The position numbers and the translations under genes are program-made. Source: JAJKIP01 sp037200685 (GTDB lineage: Bacteria > Bacteroidota > Bacteroidia > Chitinophagales > Chitinophagaceae). Taken from it: a stretch of 64,000 nucleotides of DNA. The notes beneath the pieces were generated by a model, which was not told where the DNA came from, ran no database searches, and saw only the letters and a list, made by a program, of their open reading frames with translations. Each line of letters starts with the position of its first letter. Position 1 is the first letter of the stretch. The stretch spans positions 100,735 through 164,734 of the forward strand of contig JBBCIG010000007.1 in the NCBI GenBank assembly GCA_037200685.1. Reading direction: 5' to 3'. Below, piece by piece: positions 1 to 7,880 of this stretch.

Positions 1-192
1 ATACCGGTATCGCCACTTCCAAGGCTGATACCATCATCGTCGTCGTTGTCAATTTTTGTTACAAGCGGAGATACGATCACCAATGCTGAATGCAACAGCG
101 CCATATCCAAGAAATTTTCTTCTTGAAACAGCTTGTTGTTCTTTAAGGTTTGGCAATAAGAGTCCCTCGCCGGATTGTGTCATCTTCGGCAT
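1..192 (-). pseudogene. N-terminal part of a Tat-exported ferritin-like protein, frame broken
   Basis: Reading the minus strand from an ATG at 192 (a second in-frame ATG is at 183) gives a short N-terminus with a twin-arginine-like stretch, SRRKFLGYGAVAFS, then a stop after about 40 codons. Shifting frame near position 80 continues the protein as VIVSPLVTKIDNDDDD followed by GISLGSGDTG and runs off the window edge. The Asp-rich linker followed by a G-S-G-D-x-G motif is what I recall from Bacteroidota ferritin-like (Ferritin_2) periplasmic proteins, where it precedes the four-helix domain. Only the start of the gene is here, so the assignment rests on about 60 residues. The one-base shift could be a sequencing error or a real mutation. 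The catalytic domain cannot be checked. Confidence 0.5.
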
Positions 193-348
193 AATGATTT
201 AGTTTAATAAATTAAGAATGGATTTACGAACCCGTGAGGCTCTAAAGTTGGTTACAGGTATTAACGCAATAACCGTTCCATTGGATTTATAAACTTATTA
301 ACAGCTTAAAAGAGAATGAATAAGTGTAATAGTGTAGAACAATATTCC

Positions 349-1571
349 TTATTGAAAAATATGTAGAGGTAATTGAATAAGAAGATGCTCAAACGTTTCC
401 CGCTTGCGAATCAGTTTTGTTGAACCTTTTAGTACTAAAACCTCTGCTGGCCTTAAACGTGAATTATAATTCGAAGACATTTCAAATCCATAAGCGCCGG
501 CATTATAAAAAACAAGAAGATCGCCTTCACGCACTTCATGTAATAAACGATCAGACGCAAACGTATCTGTCTCGCAGATATAGCCGGTCACATTATAAAC
601 TTTCTCCTCACCTTCCGGATTTGAAATATTTACAATATGATGGTATGCATCATACATCATCGGGCGGATGAGATGATTGAGGCCGGTGGTTTACACCCGC
701 AAAGATTTGCTGCCCGTTATCTTTGATCACATTCACTTCCGTTATTAAATAACCGCATTCGCTTACCAGGTATTTGCCTGGTTCAAACCACAACTGGTAT
801 TTTTTATGCTTCGTGAAAAGATGCGATTCGAGATTAGCTTTCAATTTTTTTGCGATCAAAGCGACATCTGTTTCATCATCATCCGGTTGGTATGGCACTT
901 TAAAGCCACCGCCCAGGTCAATTATCTCGAGATAAGGAAAATGAGAAACCAGTTCACTCAATACTTTTATACCATGCACAAATACATTCGCATCTTTTAT
1001 ATCACTGCCCGTGTGAATATGCAGCGCTTTTATTTTAATAGAATATTTATCAGCGAGTGTTATTATCTTATCTAATTGTTCGATCGGTATACCGAATTTA
1101 CTTTTCTCATGCCCCGTTGAGATTTTCAAATTGCCACCGGCAAGAATATTGGGCCGCACTCTTATACCTACCGGGTAAGTATCGCCAAATCGGTTTCCCG
1201 AATTTTTCGAGGTTGGATAAACTGTCAATATTAATATGTACACCATAACTCACTACTTCTTCTATTTCTTCAAAGGAGATACCATTGGAGGTATAAAGAA
1301 TTTTTTCCGCCGCCACGCCTGCATGCAATGCAAGCTTCACTTCGTTTACACTGCTGCAATCAATCCCGCAACCGAGCTGGTTGACATAATTAAGAATATG
1401 TACATTGGTTAATGCTTTGCAGGCAAAAAAGAACCGTGAGTCTACATTAGAAAAGGCAGTCACCAATTTTTCATACTGTTCTTTTATTTTTTCAGCATGA
1501 TAAACATATACCGGTGTTCCAAACTCTTTGGCGATAGCTGTCAGTTGTTCTGTTGATAATGATTGCGACAT
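349..1571 (-). pseudogene. lysA: Diaminopimelate decarboxylase, broken by two one-base frameshifts
   Basis: LysA removes carbon dioxide from meso-diaminopimelate to make lysine, using pyridoxal phosphate. The product is spread over three frames: residues from the ATG at 1571 to about 1190, then a second frame to about 690, then a third to the stop at 349; joined they give about 405 residues, the normal length. The first part has the alanine-racemase-type barrel start with FFACKALTN, where the Lys is the expected PLP-binding lysine, followed by GCGIDCSSVNE. The second part has ALHIHTGSDI and DLGGGFKVPY, the third CETDTFASD and GDLLVFYNAGAYG, all typical. The first break is explained by one extra base in GGGAAACC near 1195, the second by one extra C near 690. 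Either this is a true pseudogene or, given similar shifts elsewhere in the window, a read error; the remaining sequence is well conserved, which favours error or very recent loss. Confidence 0.8.
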
Positions 1572-1678
1572 AGCTTACGAAGATATTAAAGAGAAAGATA
1601 TATAGCACGCAGGGAACACAGAGAACGCTGAGAAAATTTAACTCCGCAAACCCCGCGATCTCAGGGTGAAATTAAAAT

Positions 1679-2350
1679 TCAGGATTTTTCATCGTCCTTC
1701 TCAATCAGCTCACCTTCTTCAGTCACCGAAAGTAATACGGCTTCAGCTTCCGCAGCGGCGGCATTATCCGCATTTTTTATAATAGTAGGTTCAATAAATT
1801 GCTCGGACAGCACCTCTTTGATCTTTGGCAGGTCGTCGGCGGAATTAATGCCGAAGTAGTCCATAAAGTTCTTCGAAGTAGAATATAATAAAGGATGCCC
1901 CGGCAATTTTTCATTGCGGCCGCAAATAAGGATCAGTTCTTTTTCCAATAATTTTTGCACGGCGTAATCAGAACTTACGCCACGGATCGTTTCGATTTCT
2001 CCTTTGGTAACAGGTTGCTTATAGGCAATAATCGCCAGCGTTTCCAGCGCAGCGGATGATAAGCGTTTCAAGAATTTCTCACCATTCAGTTGGGCGACAG
2101 TCTTATGGTATTCTTTTTTAGTAAGGAACTGCCAGCCACCGCCGCTCATCACCATCTCAAAAGCGTAAAACTCCGATTTATATTTCTCAGCTACACCTTC
2201 AACAGCGGCTTCTATTTTATCCAACGTGATCTTATCGTCCATAAAGCCCAGTGCGTTATTCACCAGTTCAGTGATCTCTAATGTAGTCAACGGCTTATCA
2301 CTGGCAAAAACCAAAGCTTCAATATGCGGTATCAATTCAGAAGTAGTCAT
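1679..2350 (-). CDS. scpB: SMC-Scp complex subunit ScpB
   Basis: ScpB is the tandem winged-helix (kite) subunit that, with ScpA and SMC, forms the bacterial condensin for chromosome organisation and segregation. The 223-residue protein has the two winged-helix halves, and the family signature block LSSAALETLAIIAYKQPVTK around residues 95-115 followed by ETIRGVSSDYAVQKLLEK. The C-terminal 50 residues are acidic and Ala-rich, probably disordered, as in other ScpB proteins. The neighbour on the left is lysA on the same strand about 110 bases downstream; scpA is not in this window. The gene is intact and its codon use matches the flanks. Confidence 0.93.
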   Translation of the reverse strand: MTTSELIPHIEALVFASDKPLTTLEITELVNNALGFMDDKITLDKIEAAVEGVAEKYKSEFYAFEMVMSGGGWQFLTKKEYHKTVAQLNGEKFLKRLSSAALETLAIIAYKQPVTKGEIETIRGVSSDYAVQKLLEKELILICGRNEKLPGHPLLYSTSKNFMDYFGINSADDLPKIKEVLSEQFIEPTIIKNADNAAAAEAEAVLLSVTEEGELIEKDDEKS

Positions 2351-2493
2351 AGTATAATCAAATAAGTCAAAATAGTCAAATGGCTCAAACAGTCAAATGC
2401 GTCATAATTCCGGCGGCAAGATACTTATACGCTATAAATAGTTAAAAACAGGTTATTCACAATCAACTATCATTTCCCTGGGTGCCAATCGAG

Positions 2494-2841
2494 TTAATAT
2501 ACCCCAAACATTAAACGGAAATAGGCATCCATTTTTTGTGAAAGAATAATAAATTCTTCCTCTGTAATTAAATTTCTTGTTTTGGCTTTCTGCGTGGCGG
2601 TTAATGTCTCTTTAGCAGACCCACGGCTGTAATAACAAAAATTCTTATTCTCTTTATAATGAAACCGTCCGTAACCTTCGCTGATATTAAATGCTATTGA
2701 ATCAGCAGCGCTTACATATTGAGCACCCAATGTCTTTTTCTCAAAATATTCCCACCTCGCTACAATTTCCCACACCATCTCACCAATAGTCATCGACACT
2801 TTATACACTTCCAGTTCTTCCAGCCGTAAACCTTTTGCCAT
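2494..2841 (-). CDS. Four helix bundle protein (23S rRNA intervening-sequence protein family)
   Basis: A protein of about 115 residues that starts MAKGLRLEELEVYK; an upstream in-frame ATG at 2871 would add ten residues but the family usually begins close to L-x-V/Y-x-K as here. It matches the short four-helix-bundle family first seen as an ORF inside 23S rRNA intervening sequences. Visible family marks are QYVSAADSIAFNISEGYGR near the middle, with the S-I-x-x-N-I-x-E-G block, and the later GSAKETLT. Family members form pentameric bundles; no firm molecular function is known. It stands alone between scpB and atpG, with no rRNA gene nearby, so it is a free-standing chromosomal copy. Confidence 0.85.
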   Translation of the reverse strand: MAKGLRLEELEVYKVSMTIGEMVWEIVARWEYFEKKTLGAQYVSAADSIAFNISEGYGRFHYKENKNFCYYSRGSAKETLTATQKAKTRNLITEEEFIILSQKMDAYFRLMFGVY

Positions 2842-2994
2842 ATTACCAGTATAAAAGATGCAGACAAGCATTTTTACTTGTCATTAATTTCTTTAATAAT
2901 TACTGGTGGTAACCTATGACGCTTTCCCCTTTGACTCTTTTGTCTTTTTTGCCTTCTTTGACAAATTTGACTTCTATGACCTCTTTGACGTCTC

Positions 2995-3876
2995 CTATCC
3001 TTGCAACGCCGCCGCTCCCGCTACAATTTCTGTCAATTCCGTTGTAATCGCAGCCTGCCTTGCCCTGTTATAAGAAATCTTCAAACTGCGCAGCATTTCA
3101 TTCGCATTTTCGCTTGCTTTATCCATGGCGGTCATTCTCGCACCATGTTCAGAAGCATTGGAATCCAGGACAGCTTTATATAATTGTGTATTGAGGATCT
3201 TCGGCATCAGTTCGGCGATCAGTTCTTCTTTAGAAGGATCATAAATAAAATCAGCCTTCTTCTCTCCTGCTTTCTTCGCCACTTTGGGTATTGGTAAAAA
3301 ACGTTCTACTTCAAATTTTTGCGTACCAGCATTCTTAAATTGACTGTACACGATTTCCACCACATCAAATTGTCTTTCTTCAAATGCTTTCATCGCAGCC
3401 TGCGATGCTTTCTGCACATTCTCAAATGTCAGTGAAAGAAAAATATCTTTATACGTGGCGTCAGCTTTATAATTATTCTTGCTAAAATGCTCGTAACCTT
3501 TTTTACCAATATTCCAGATCGTTACATTTCCTTTTTTATACTGTGTGGAATATTTTTCAGCGATCGTCGCCTTCGTCATTTTGATAACGTTACCGTTAAA
3601 AGCACCCGCCAAACCGCGGTCACTTGTCAGTACGATCATCAATACTTTTTCAATAGGGCGTTCCGAAGCCAGCGACATATTCGCTTCACCTTCGCTATTG
3701 CTCACGATATTGCTCAGCATTTCCTGCAATTTCTTTGCGTAAGGACGCATCTGCACAATCGCATCCTGCGCACGGCGCAATTTCGCGGCGCTTACCATCT
3801 TCATCGCCTTAGTGATCTGTTGTGTGCTCTGCACCGATTTGATGCGGTTTCTTACTTCTTTCAGTTGCCCGGACAT
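2995..3876 (-). CDS. atpG: ATP synthase F1 subunit gamma
   Basis: The gamma subunit is the rotating central shaft of the F1 ATP synthase. The 293-residue protein has the family's N-terminal coiled-coil, LKEVRNRIKSVQSTQQITKA at about residues 5-24, followed by MKMVSAAKLRRAQ, a central Rossmann-like part containing VLTSDRGLAGAFNGNV, and the C-terminal coil ending NRARQAAITTELTEIVAGA. Length and both terminal helices are complete. Usually the alpha-subunit gene lies directly upstream; here the 860 bases upstream hold only repeats, so atpG is detached from the other F1 genes or they lie outside the window. Confidence 0.96.
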   Translation of the reverse strand: MSGQLKEVRNRIKSVQSTQQITKAMKMVSAAKLRRAQDAIVQMRPYAKKLQEMLSNIVSNSEGEANMSLASERPIEKVLMIVLTSDRGLAGAFNGNVIKMTKATIAEKYSTQYKKGNVTIWNIGKKGYEHFSKNNYKADATYKDIFLSLTFENVQKASQAAMKAFEERQFDVVEIVYSQFKNAGTQKFEVERFLPIPKVAKKAGEKKADFIYDPSKEELIAELMPKILNTQLYKAVLDSNASEHGARMTAMDKASENANEMLRSLKISYNRARQAAITTELTEIVAGAAALQG

Positions 3877-4007
3877 GCAGGAATATTTATTGTTTAATAT
3901 GATTTTTTGAACCCGGCTGCATTACTATGCGCAGCATCCCGTGGACTATCATCGTCTGTTGTTGAGCGAAGCGAAATCCCGATGTATATAGGGACGGCAC
4001 ATTATTA

Positions 4008-4076
4008 ACCCAACTGCATTGCTACTATGATCGCCTGTTGCGACGCTCCGTTCATCTTCCTGTTCGCTACTCAGCA
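4008..4076 (-). repeat. Interspersed repeat family A, copy 1
   Basis: Contains AACTGCATTGCTACTATGAT, then CGCCTGTTGCGACGCTCC, TTCATCTTCCTGTTCGCTA and CTCAGCA, the arrangement shared by the other copies in this window. A degenerate half copy precedes it at about 3911-3960. Confidence 0.7.
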
Positions 4077-4222
4077 ATTTCGAAAAGTCCGTAATTCTCA
4101 GCCAGCTTCTCATCCTTTTTTCTGGCCGCAAAGGTAGGTGTGTAAGGCTAAATTTCCATACCACAAACCCAAAAGAAACCCACAGATTTCTTACAGTAGC
4201 GGAAGGAACTTATTCCTTCTCA

Positions 4223-4364
4223 GTCCCGTAGGGACGACATATCGGTAGCAGGCGACAACCATTTGTATCTAAGCTCCGTAGGAGCATCCTGTTTATAGAA
4301 AATAGGCAACCAGGAATTTCGGCTCCATAGGAGCCCCCTGTTTTCAGGAAGCTCCTGCGGAGCT
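4223..4364. repeat. Cluster of four triloop mini-hairpins
   Basis: Four perfect short inverted repeats with three-base loops lie in a row: GTCCC-GTA-GGGAC (4223-4235), GCTCC-GTA-GGAGC (4273-4285), GGCTCC-ATA-GGAGCC (4321-4335) and AGCTCC-TGC-GGAGCT (4350-4364). They lie in the 860-base gap 3877-4736, which holds no convincing gene. A CTGTTTATAGAAAA segment at about 4288 recurs inverted near 4384. None has the U-tail of a terminator. Confidence 0.75.
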
Positions 4365-4601
4365 TTGCTGAACTGCTGATGTTTTTCTATAAACAGGATA
4401 CCACTACGTGGTTATAACTCTTATCTTAAAAGTGATGTTAAGCAAGAATTTGGTATGCCTGTCACTTTTTTGAATAACAAAACGAAAAAGTACGGAGAAA
4501 CACGAATTGCCTTTGTGACACTTTGTGCCTCCCTGTGTCTTCGTGGTTCAAAAAATTGACGATGCCTATCGGAGCTAAGACCCGACAAATATCAGGGTCT
4601 T

Positions 4602-4696
4602 CAACAATTGCTGAACAGAGAACAGGAAGATGAAGTGTGCGACGCAACGAAGATGCCATGTGCACTGCAGTCGGTGACAAAAACAGCAGCTGGGCT
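4602..4696 (+). repeat. Interspersed repeat family A, copy 2
   Basis: Plus-orientation copy with GAACAGGAAGATGAAGTGTG, CGACGCAACGAAGATGCCAT and GTGCACTGCAGTCGGT. The distal half closely matches the copy at 25011-25081. Confidence 0.75.
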
Positions 4697-4736
4697 AATA
4701 AAAATCTATTGTCTTAATAAAATGATCGGATGAGAT

Positions 4737-5438
4737 TCAATCTTCCAGCACAAATTCTCTCTTCAACCCATAAGAAAGAGAAAGCTTCCCTCCTTCCTTT
4801 GTAGATTTCCCCAGCCATTTATCTTCTTCGCGGATAATCTCTAAATGTATCGGCCCGTTTTTAAGATCGTTCAGATCAGCCTTTGTAATAAGAACAGTGC
4901 CGTCAGGTATTGTATCCAATTTTTCAATGCCCCGGCTGTAAAAAGAAGTATCGGTAAACAATATCCGCAACTTTCCACCCGGTTTCAACCCGCCAATCTC
5001 CAGCGTAAGATCATTGCGCTTTACAACAGCAGGCAATTCCTTTTTCAAAAAAATAACCGGGAAATCAAACTCTTCTTTATATTCTTTCTTATTCAGGTCA
5101 GTAAAAAGAATGCTGTGTTTCCCTTCAAAAGCTTGCACCGGTTTCATCACTTCATAATAAGCGCCTAAGAACCGGGAACTGTCTACCGGAACCAACATCC
5201 CATCCAGCTCCGCCTTTGACGGGTCTTCCAGCAACAGTGTCGTACCATTCGGCCCGCCAAAACGGTATTGCAACCGCACGGTAATGCTGCTATCATCCTC
5301 ATCACCCCAAACTTTATAATCAAAATAAACCGATTCGGGGTTCACATCCTTACTATTGCCAATTTCGCTGTTTGAACAAGACAGCAGCGACACCACGGAC
5401 ATAAGAATAAATAAATAACGCAGCATAAAATTTATCAT
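4737..5438 (-). CDS. Hypothetical lipoprotein
   Basis: I do not recognise the family. From the ATG at 5438 (an in-frame TTG lies 21 bases upstream and another ATG at 5426) the protein has a hydrophobic signal, RYLFILMSVVSLLSC, with the lipobox cysteine at about residue 21, so it is probably a lipid-anchored envelope protein. The rest is about 210 residues of beta-strand-rich, charged sequence without Cys. It ends YGLKREFVLED. It stands alone between the repeat-filled gap and a low-complexity gap, and is oriented opposite to the ABC transporter genes. Confidence 0.7.
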   Translation of the reverse strand: MINFMLRYLFILMSVVSLLSCSNSEIGNSKDVNPESVYFDYKVWGDEDDSSITVRLQYRFGGPNGTTLLLEDPSKAELDGMLVPVDSSRFLGAYYEVMKPVQAFEGKHSILFTDLNKKEYKEEFDFPVIFLKKELPAVVKRNDLTLEIGGLKPGGKLRILFTDTSFYSRGIEKLDTIPDGTVLITKADLNDLKNGPIHLEIIREEDKWLGKSTKEGGKLSLSYGLKREFVLED

Positions 5439-5519
5439 TAATACTAATGACCGGTACAAAGTAAGTTAATTAAAAGCTAAGAGGCTAAGAGAACGAAGGA
5501 GAAAAGAAGAAAAAAGAGA

Positions 5520-5760
5520 GCTTACTAGTATTGAAAGCTATTTACTTTTATTGACCCTTTGACTTTTTGACCTCTTTGACTTTTGACTCTTGACTCTCTC
5601 CTCTTTTTCTCTTTAAACTCTTAGCTCTTTGACTTCTTTGACCTTCCACCTCTCCTCTTTCACTCCTTTTCTCTTTTGACCTCTTAGCTCCTCCTTTTCT
5701 CCTTTAACCTCTTAGCCCCTCTTAGCCATTCACCCCCCATTTTCCGCTTCTCACCGAAAC
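5520..5760. repeat. TTTGAC/CTCTTAGC low-complexity array
   Basis: The 350-base gap before the ABC transporter consists of imperfect repeats of TTTGACYY and CTTAGCTC units (for example TTGACCCTTTGACTTTTTGA and CTCTTTGACTTTTGACTC). No reading frame of interest. Similar arrays occur at about 2926-2995, 7568-7640 and 7790-7870. They resemble the TTG part of Bacteroidota promoters repeated many times, but no clear -7 element is fixed at one place. Confidence 0.6.
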
Positions 5761-5810
5761 AGTTTTCCTCTTTATTTTTCTGCCAGTAGTTTTATGCCTC
5801 AATCGCTTTT

Positions 5811-6617
5811 ATGCAACCAGTTATTTCCGTAAAAAACATTACAAAGAAGTTTAAAGAAGTAGTAGCTGTCAACGATGTCAGCTTTGAAGTAAACGCCGGC
5901 GAGATATTCGCCTTTCTCGGCCCCAATGGAGCCGGCAAAAGCACCACGATTAAAATGCTCACGACTTTATTACAACCAACCGGCGGCGAACTTTTTCTTT
6001 CCGGCCATGATGTAATAAAAGAACAGGACGCCGCAAGAAAAATATTCGGCATCGTTTTCCAGGACCCCAGTTTGGATGATGAACTCACTGCGTACGAAAA
6101 CCTCGAACTGCACGCTGTATTATATGGTGTAGATAAAAAAATGATGCGCCAGCGGATCGAAGAACTGATGACATTGGTAGAATTATGGGACCGCCGTGAT
6201 TCACGGGTAAAAACTTTTTCCGGTGGTATGAAGCGACGTCTCGAAATCGCAAGGGGCCTTTTACATCATCCCAAAATTTTATTCCTCGACGAACCCACCC
6301 TCGGCCTCGATGCGCAAACAAGAAAATTGTTGTGGGAACATATCCGGAAGATGAATGATACCGAAGGCATGACCATTTTCTTCACCACGCATTACCTCGA
6401 AGAAGCCGAAGCCATCGCCGACCGCATCGCCATCATCGATCATGGAAAAATCGTAGCGACCGGCAAGGCCGATGAATTAAAAACATTAACCAATACAAAC
6501 ACATTAGAAGAAGCCTACCTCGCATTAACCGGCAAAACCGTCCGCGATGAATCCGTTGACAGCGCTGACAATATGAAGTCCGCGATGCGAAGGGTTATTG
6601 CGAACAAGAGGCGCTAA
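5811..6617 (+). CDS. ABC transporter ATP-binding protein (DrrA-like)
   Basis: This is the nucleotide-binding subunit of an ABC exporter of the daunorubicin-resistance (DrrA/CcmA) type, 268 residues. Walker A is GPNGAGKST at residues 37-45, the ABC signature is FSGGMKRRLEIARG near 140, Walker B is ILFLDEPTLGLD, and the switch histidine is in TTHYLEEAE. After the fold there is a short tail of about 40 residues rich in charged residues. The permease gene follows after 65 bases on the same strand, so the two form a transporter. The substrate cannot be read from the sequence. Confidence 0.93.
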   Translation: MQPVISVKNITKKFKEVVAVNDVSFEVNAGEIFAFLGPNGAGKSTTIKMLTTLLQPTGGELFLSGHDVIKEQDAARKIFGIVFQDPSLDDELTAYENLELHAVLYGVDKKMMRQRIEELMTLVELWDRRDSRVKTFSGGMKRRLEIARGLLHHPKILFLDEPTLGLDAQTRKLLWEHIRKMNDTEGMTIFFTTHYLEEAEAIADRIAIIDHGKIVATGKADELKTLTNTNTLEEAYLALTGKTVRDESVDSADNMKSAMRRVIANKRR

Positions 6618-6682
6618 CCTGTTCCTTGTTCCTTGTCCCTTGATCTTTTCACTTTTTACTTTTTAATTTTTACTTACACATC

Positions 6683-7429
6683 ATGAACATCATCTACATC
6701 CTCTGGCTCCGCCAAATGAAAAAATACCGCCGCTCAGGCGTAAGAATGGTATTAAGTCTTGTGCAGCCATTGGTCTATTTCCTGACATTAGGTTTTGGTT
6801 TCAACGCCCTGTTCGAACAGGCAGGCCGTGGTAGTTACATCCAGTTTGTAGTACCCGGTGTTATCGCACAAACGATATTATTCACTTCCATCTTCTGGGG
6901 CGTTAATATCATGTGGGATAAACAATTCGGCTTTTTAAAAGAAACATTGGTCGCCCCGGTATCAAGGTTAAAAGTAATGCTCGGCAATTCACTCGGCGGC
7001 GCCACCATCGGCGTTATCCAGGGAGTAGCGCTTTTTATCATCGCCCTCATCTTTGGTTTTCATCCATACAGTTGGACGATGTTATTACTGACATTATTAA
7101 TCATGACCATCCTCGCCATCACCATGGTCAGTTTCAGTGGTGGCATCGGTTCTATTGTAAACGATATGCAGGCCTTCATGGCCATCACCAATTTTTTGGT
7201 CATTCCCTTATTCTTTTTATCCAGTGCATTATTCCCGCTGGAAAATGTACCCGCTGTCATGAAAGCGGTCGCCTATGCCAACCCGCTCACATATGCGGTC
7301 GATGCCCTGCGCTACAGCCTCGTCAATCAAAGTCATTTTAGTATCACCACCGACCTGTCCGTCATGCTCGGCACGATGTTATTATTAATTTATTTCTCGA
7401 TTTACCGATTTAAACGAATACAGGCTTAG
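6683..7429 (+). CDS. ABC transporter permease (DrrB-like, ABC-2 type)
   Basis: The 248-residue membrane partner of the upstream ATPase. It has about six hydrophobic segments and the ABC-2 family features: an N-terminal RRSGVRMVLSLVQPLVYFLT segment, the re-entrant LKETLVAPVSR motif around residues 85-95, and a C-terminal VAYANPLTYAVDALRYSL. Together with the ATPase it probably acts as a homodimeric drug, lipid or polysaccharide exporter in the inner membrane. It is a full-length member. The 450 bases after it hold only low-complexity sequence and a degenerate repeat. Confidence 0.92.
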   Translation: MNIIYILWLRQMKKYRRSGVRMVLSLVQPLVYFLTLGFGFNALFEQAGRGSYIQFVVPGVIAQTILFTSIFWGVNIMWDKQFGFLKETLVAPVSRLKVMLGNSLGGATIGVIQGVALFIIALIFGFHPYSWTMLLLTLLIMTILAITMVSFSGGIGSIVNDMQAFMAITNFLVIPLFFLSSALFPLENVPAVMKAVAYANPLTYAVDALRYSLVNQSHFSITTDLSVMLGTMLLLIYFSIYRFKRIQA

Positions 7430-7880
7430 AGAAGGCAACGAGGCAATAAGGCACAAAAGCAGCAAGGCAACAAGGCACAAAGGCAAAACATTTTTCACGC
7501 AGGGAACGCCGGGCACGCTGAGCAATACTATATTATATAACACCATGCACCTCTGCGATCTCAGCGCCCCCTGCGTGACCCCTTTGACCCCTTTGACCCC
7601 TTTGACCCTTTTGACCACTTTGACCCCTTTGACTATTTTGACTTCTTCCCTCTCCCCTCTTTCTCTCCTTTATGCTCTTAGCCTATAAAGCTTATCTTTG
7701 CAAGCTCTGTCAAATTGGCTCATACACAAAGCCTAGCATCTTTTTTGAACCCCAGCCTCTTGTTTAAACCAGGGCCGGTTCTCAAATGACTGTTATGACC
7801 ACTATGACCCTTTTGACTATTTTGACCGTTATGACTTTTGTGACAGCCCTTATTAACTTTTGACTTTTTAATTTCTATTC
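7430..7880. repeat. Repeat-rich gap before secA
   Basis: No gene. It begins with AAGGCAACGAGGCAATAAGG-type runs at 7432-7485, followed by an inverted-repeat unit starting CACGCAGGGAACGCCGGGC (7497) and ending CTCAGCGCCCCCTGCGTGA (7559-7577); a degenerate copy of the same unit lies at 1600-1670. Two TTTGAC-rich arrays follow (7568-7640, 7790-7870), the second reaching to within a few bases of the secA start. Confidence 0.6.

Noticed and set aside
3949..4680. Short minus-strand frames in the atpG upstream gap
   Set aside because: They fall on interspersed repeat copies and hairpins and have no coding character.
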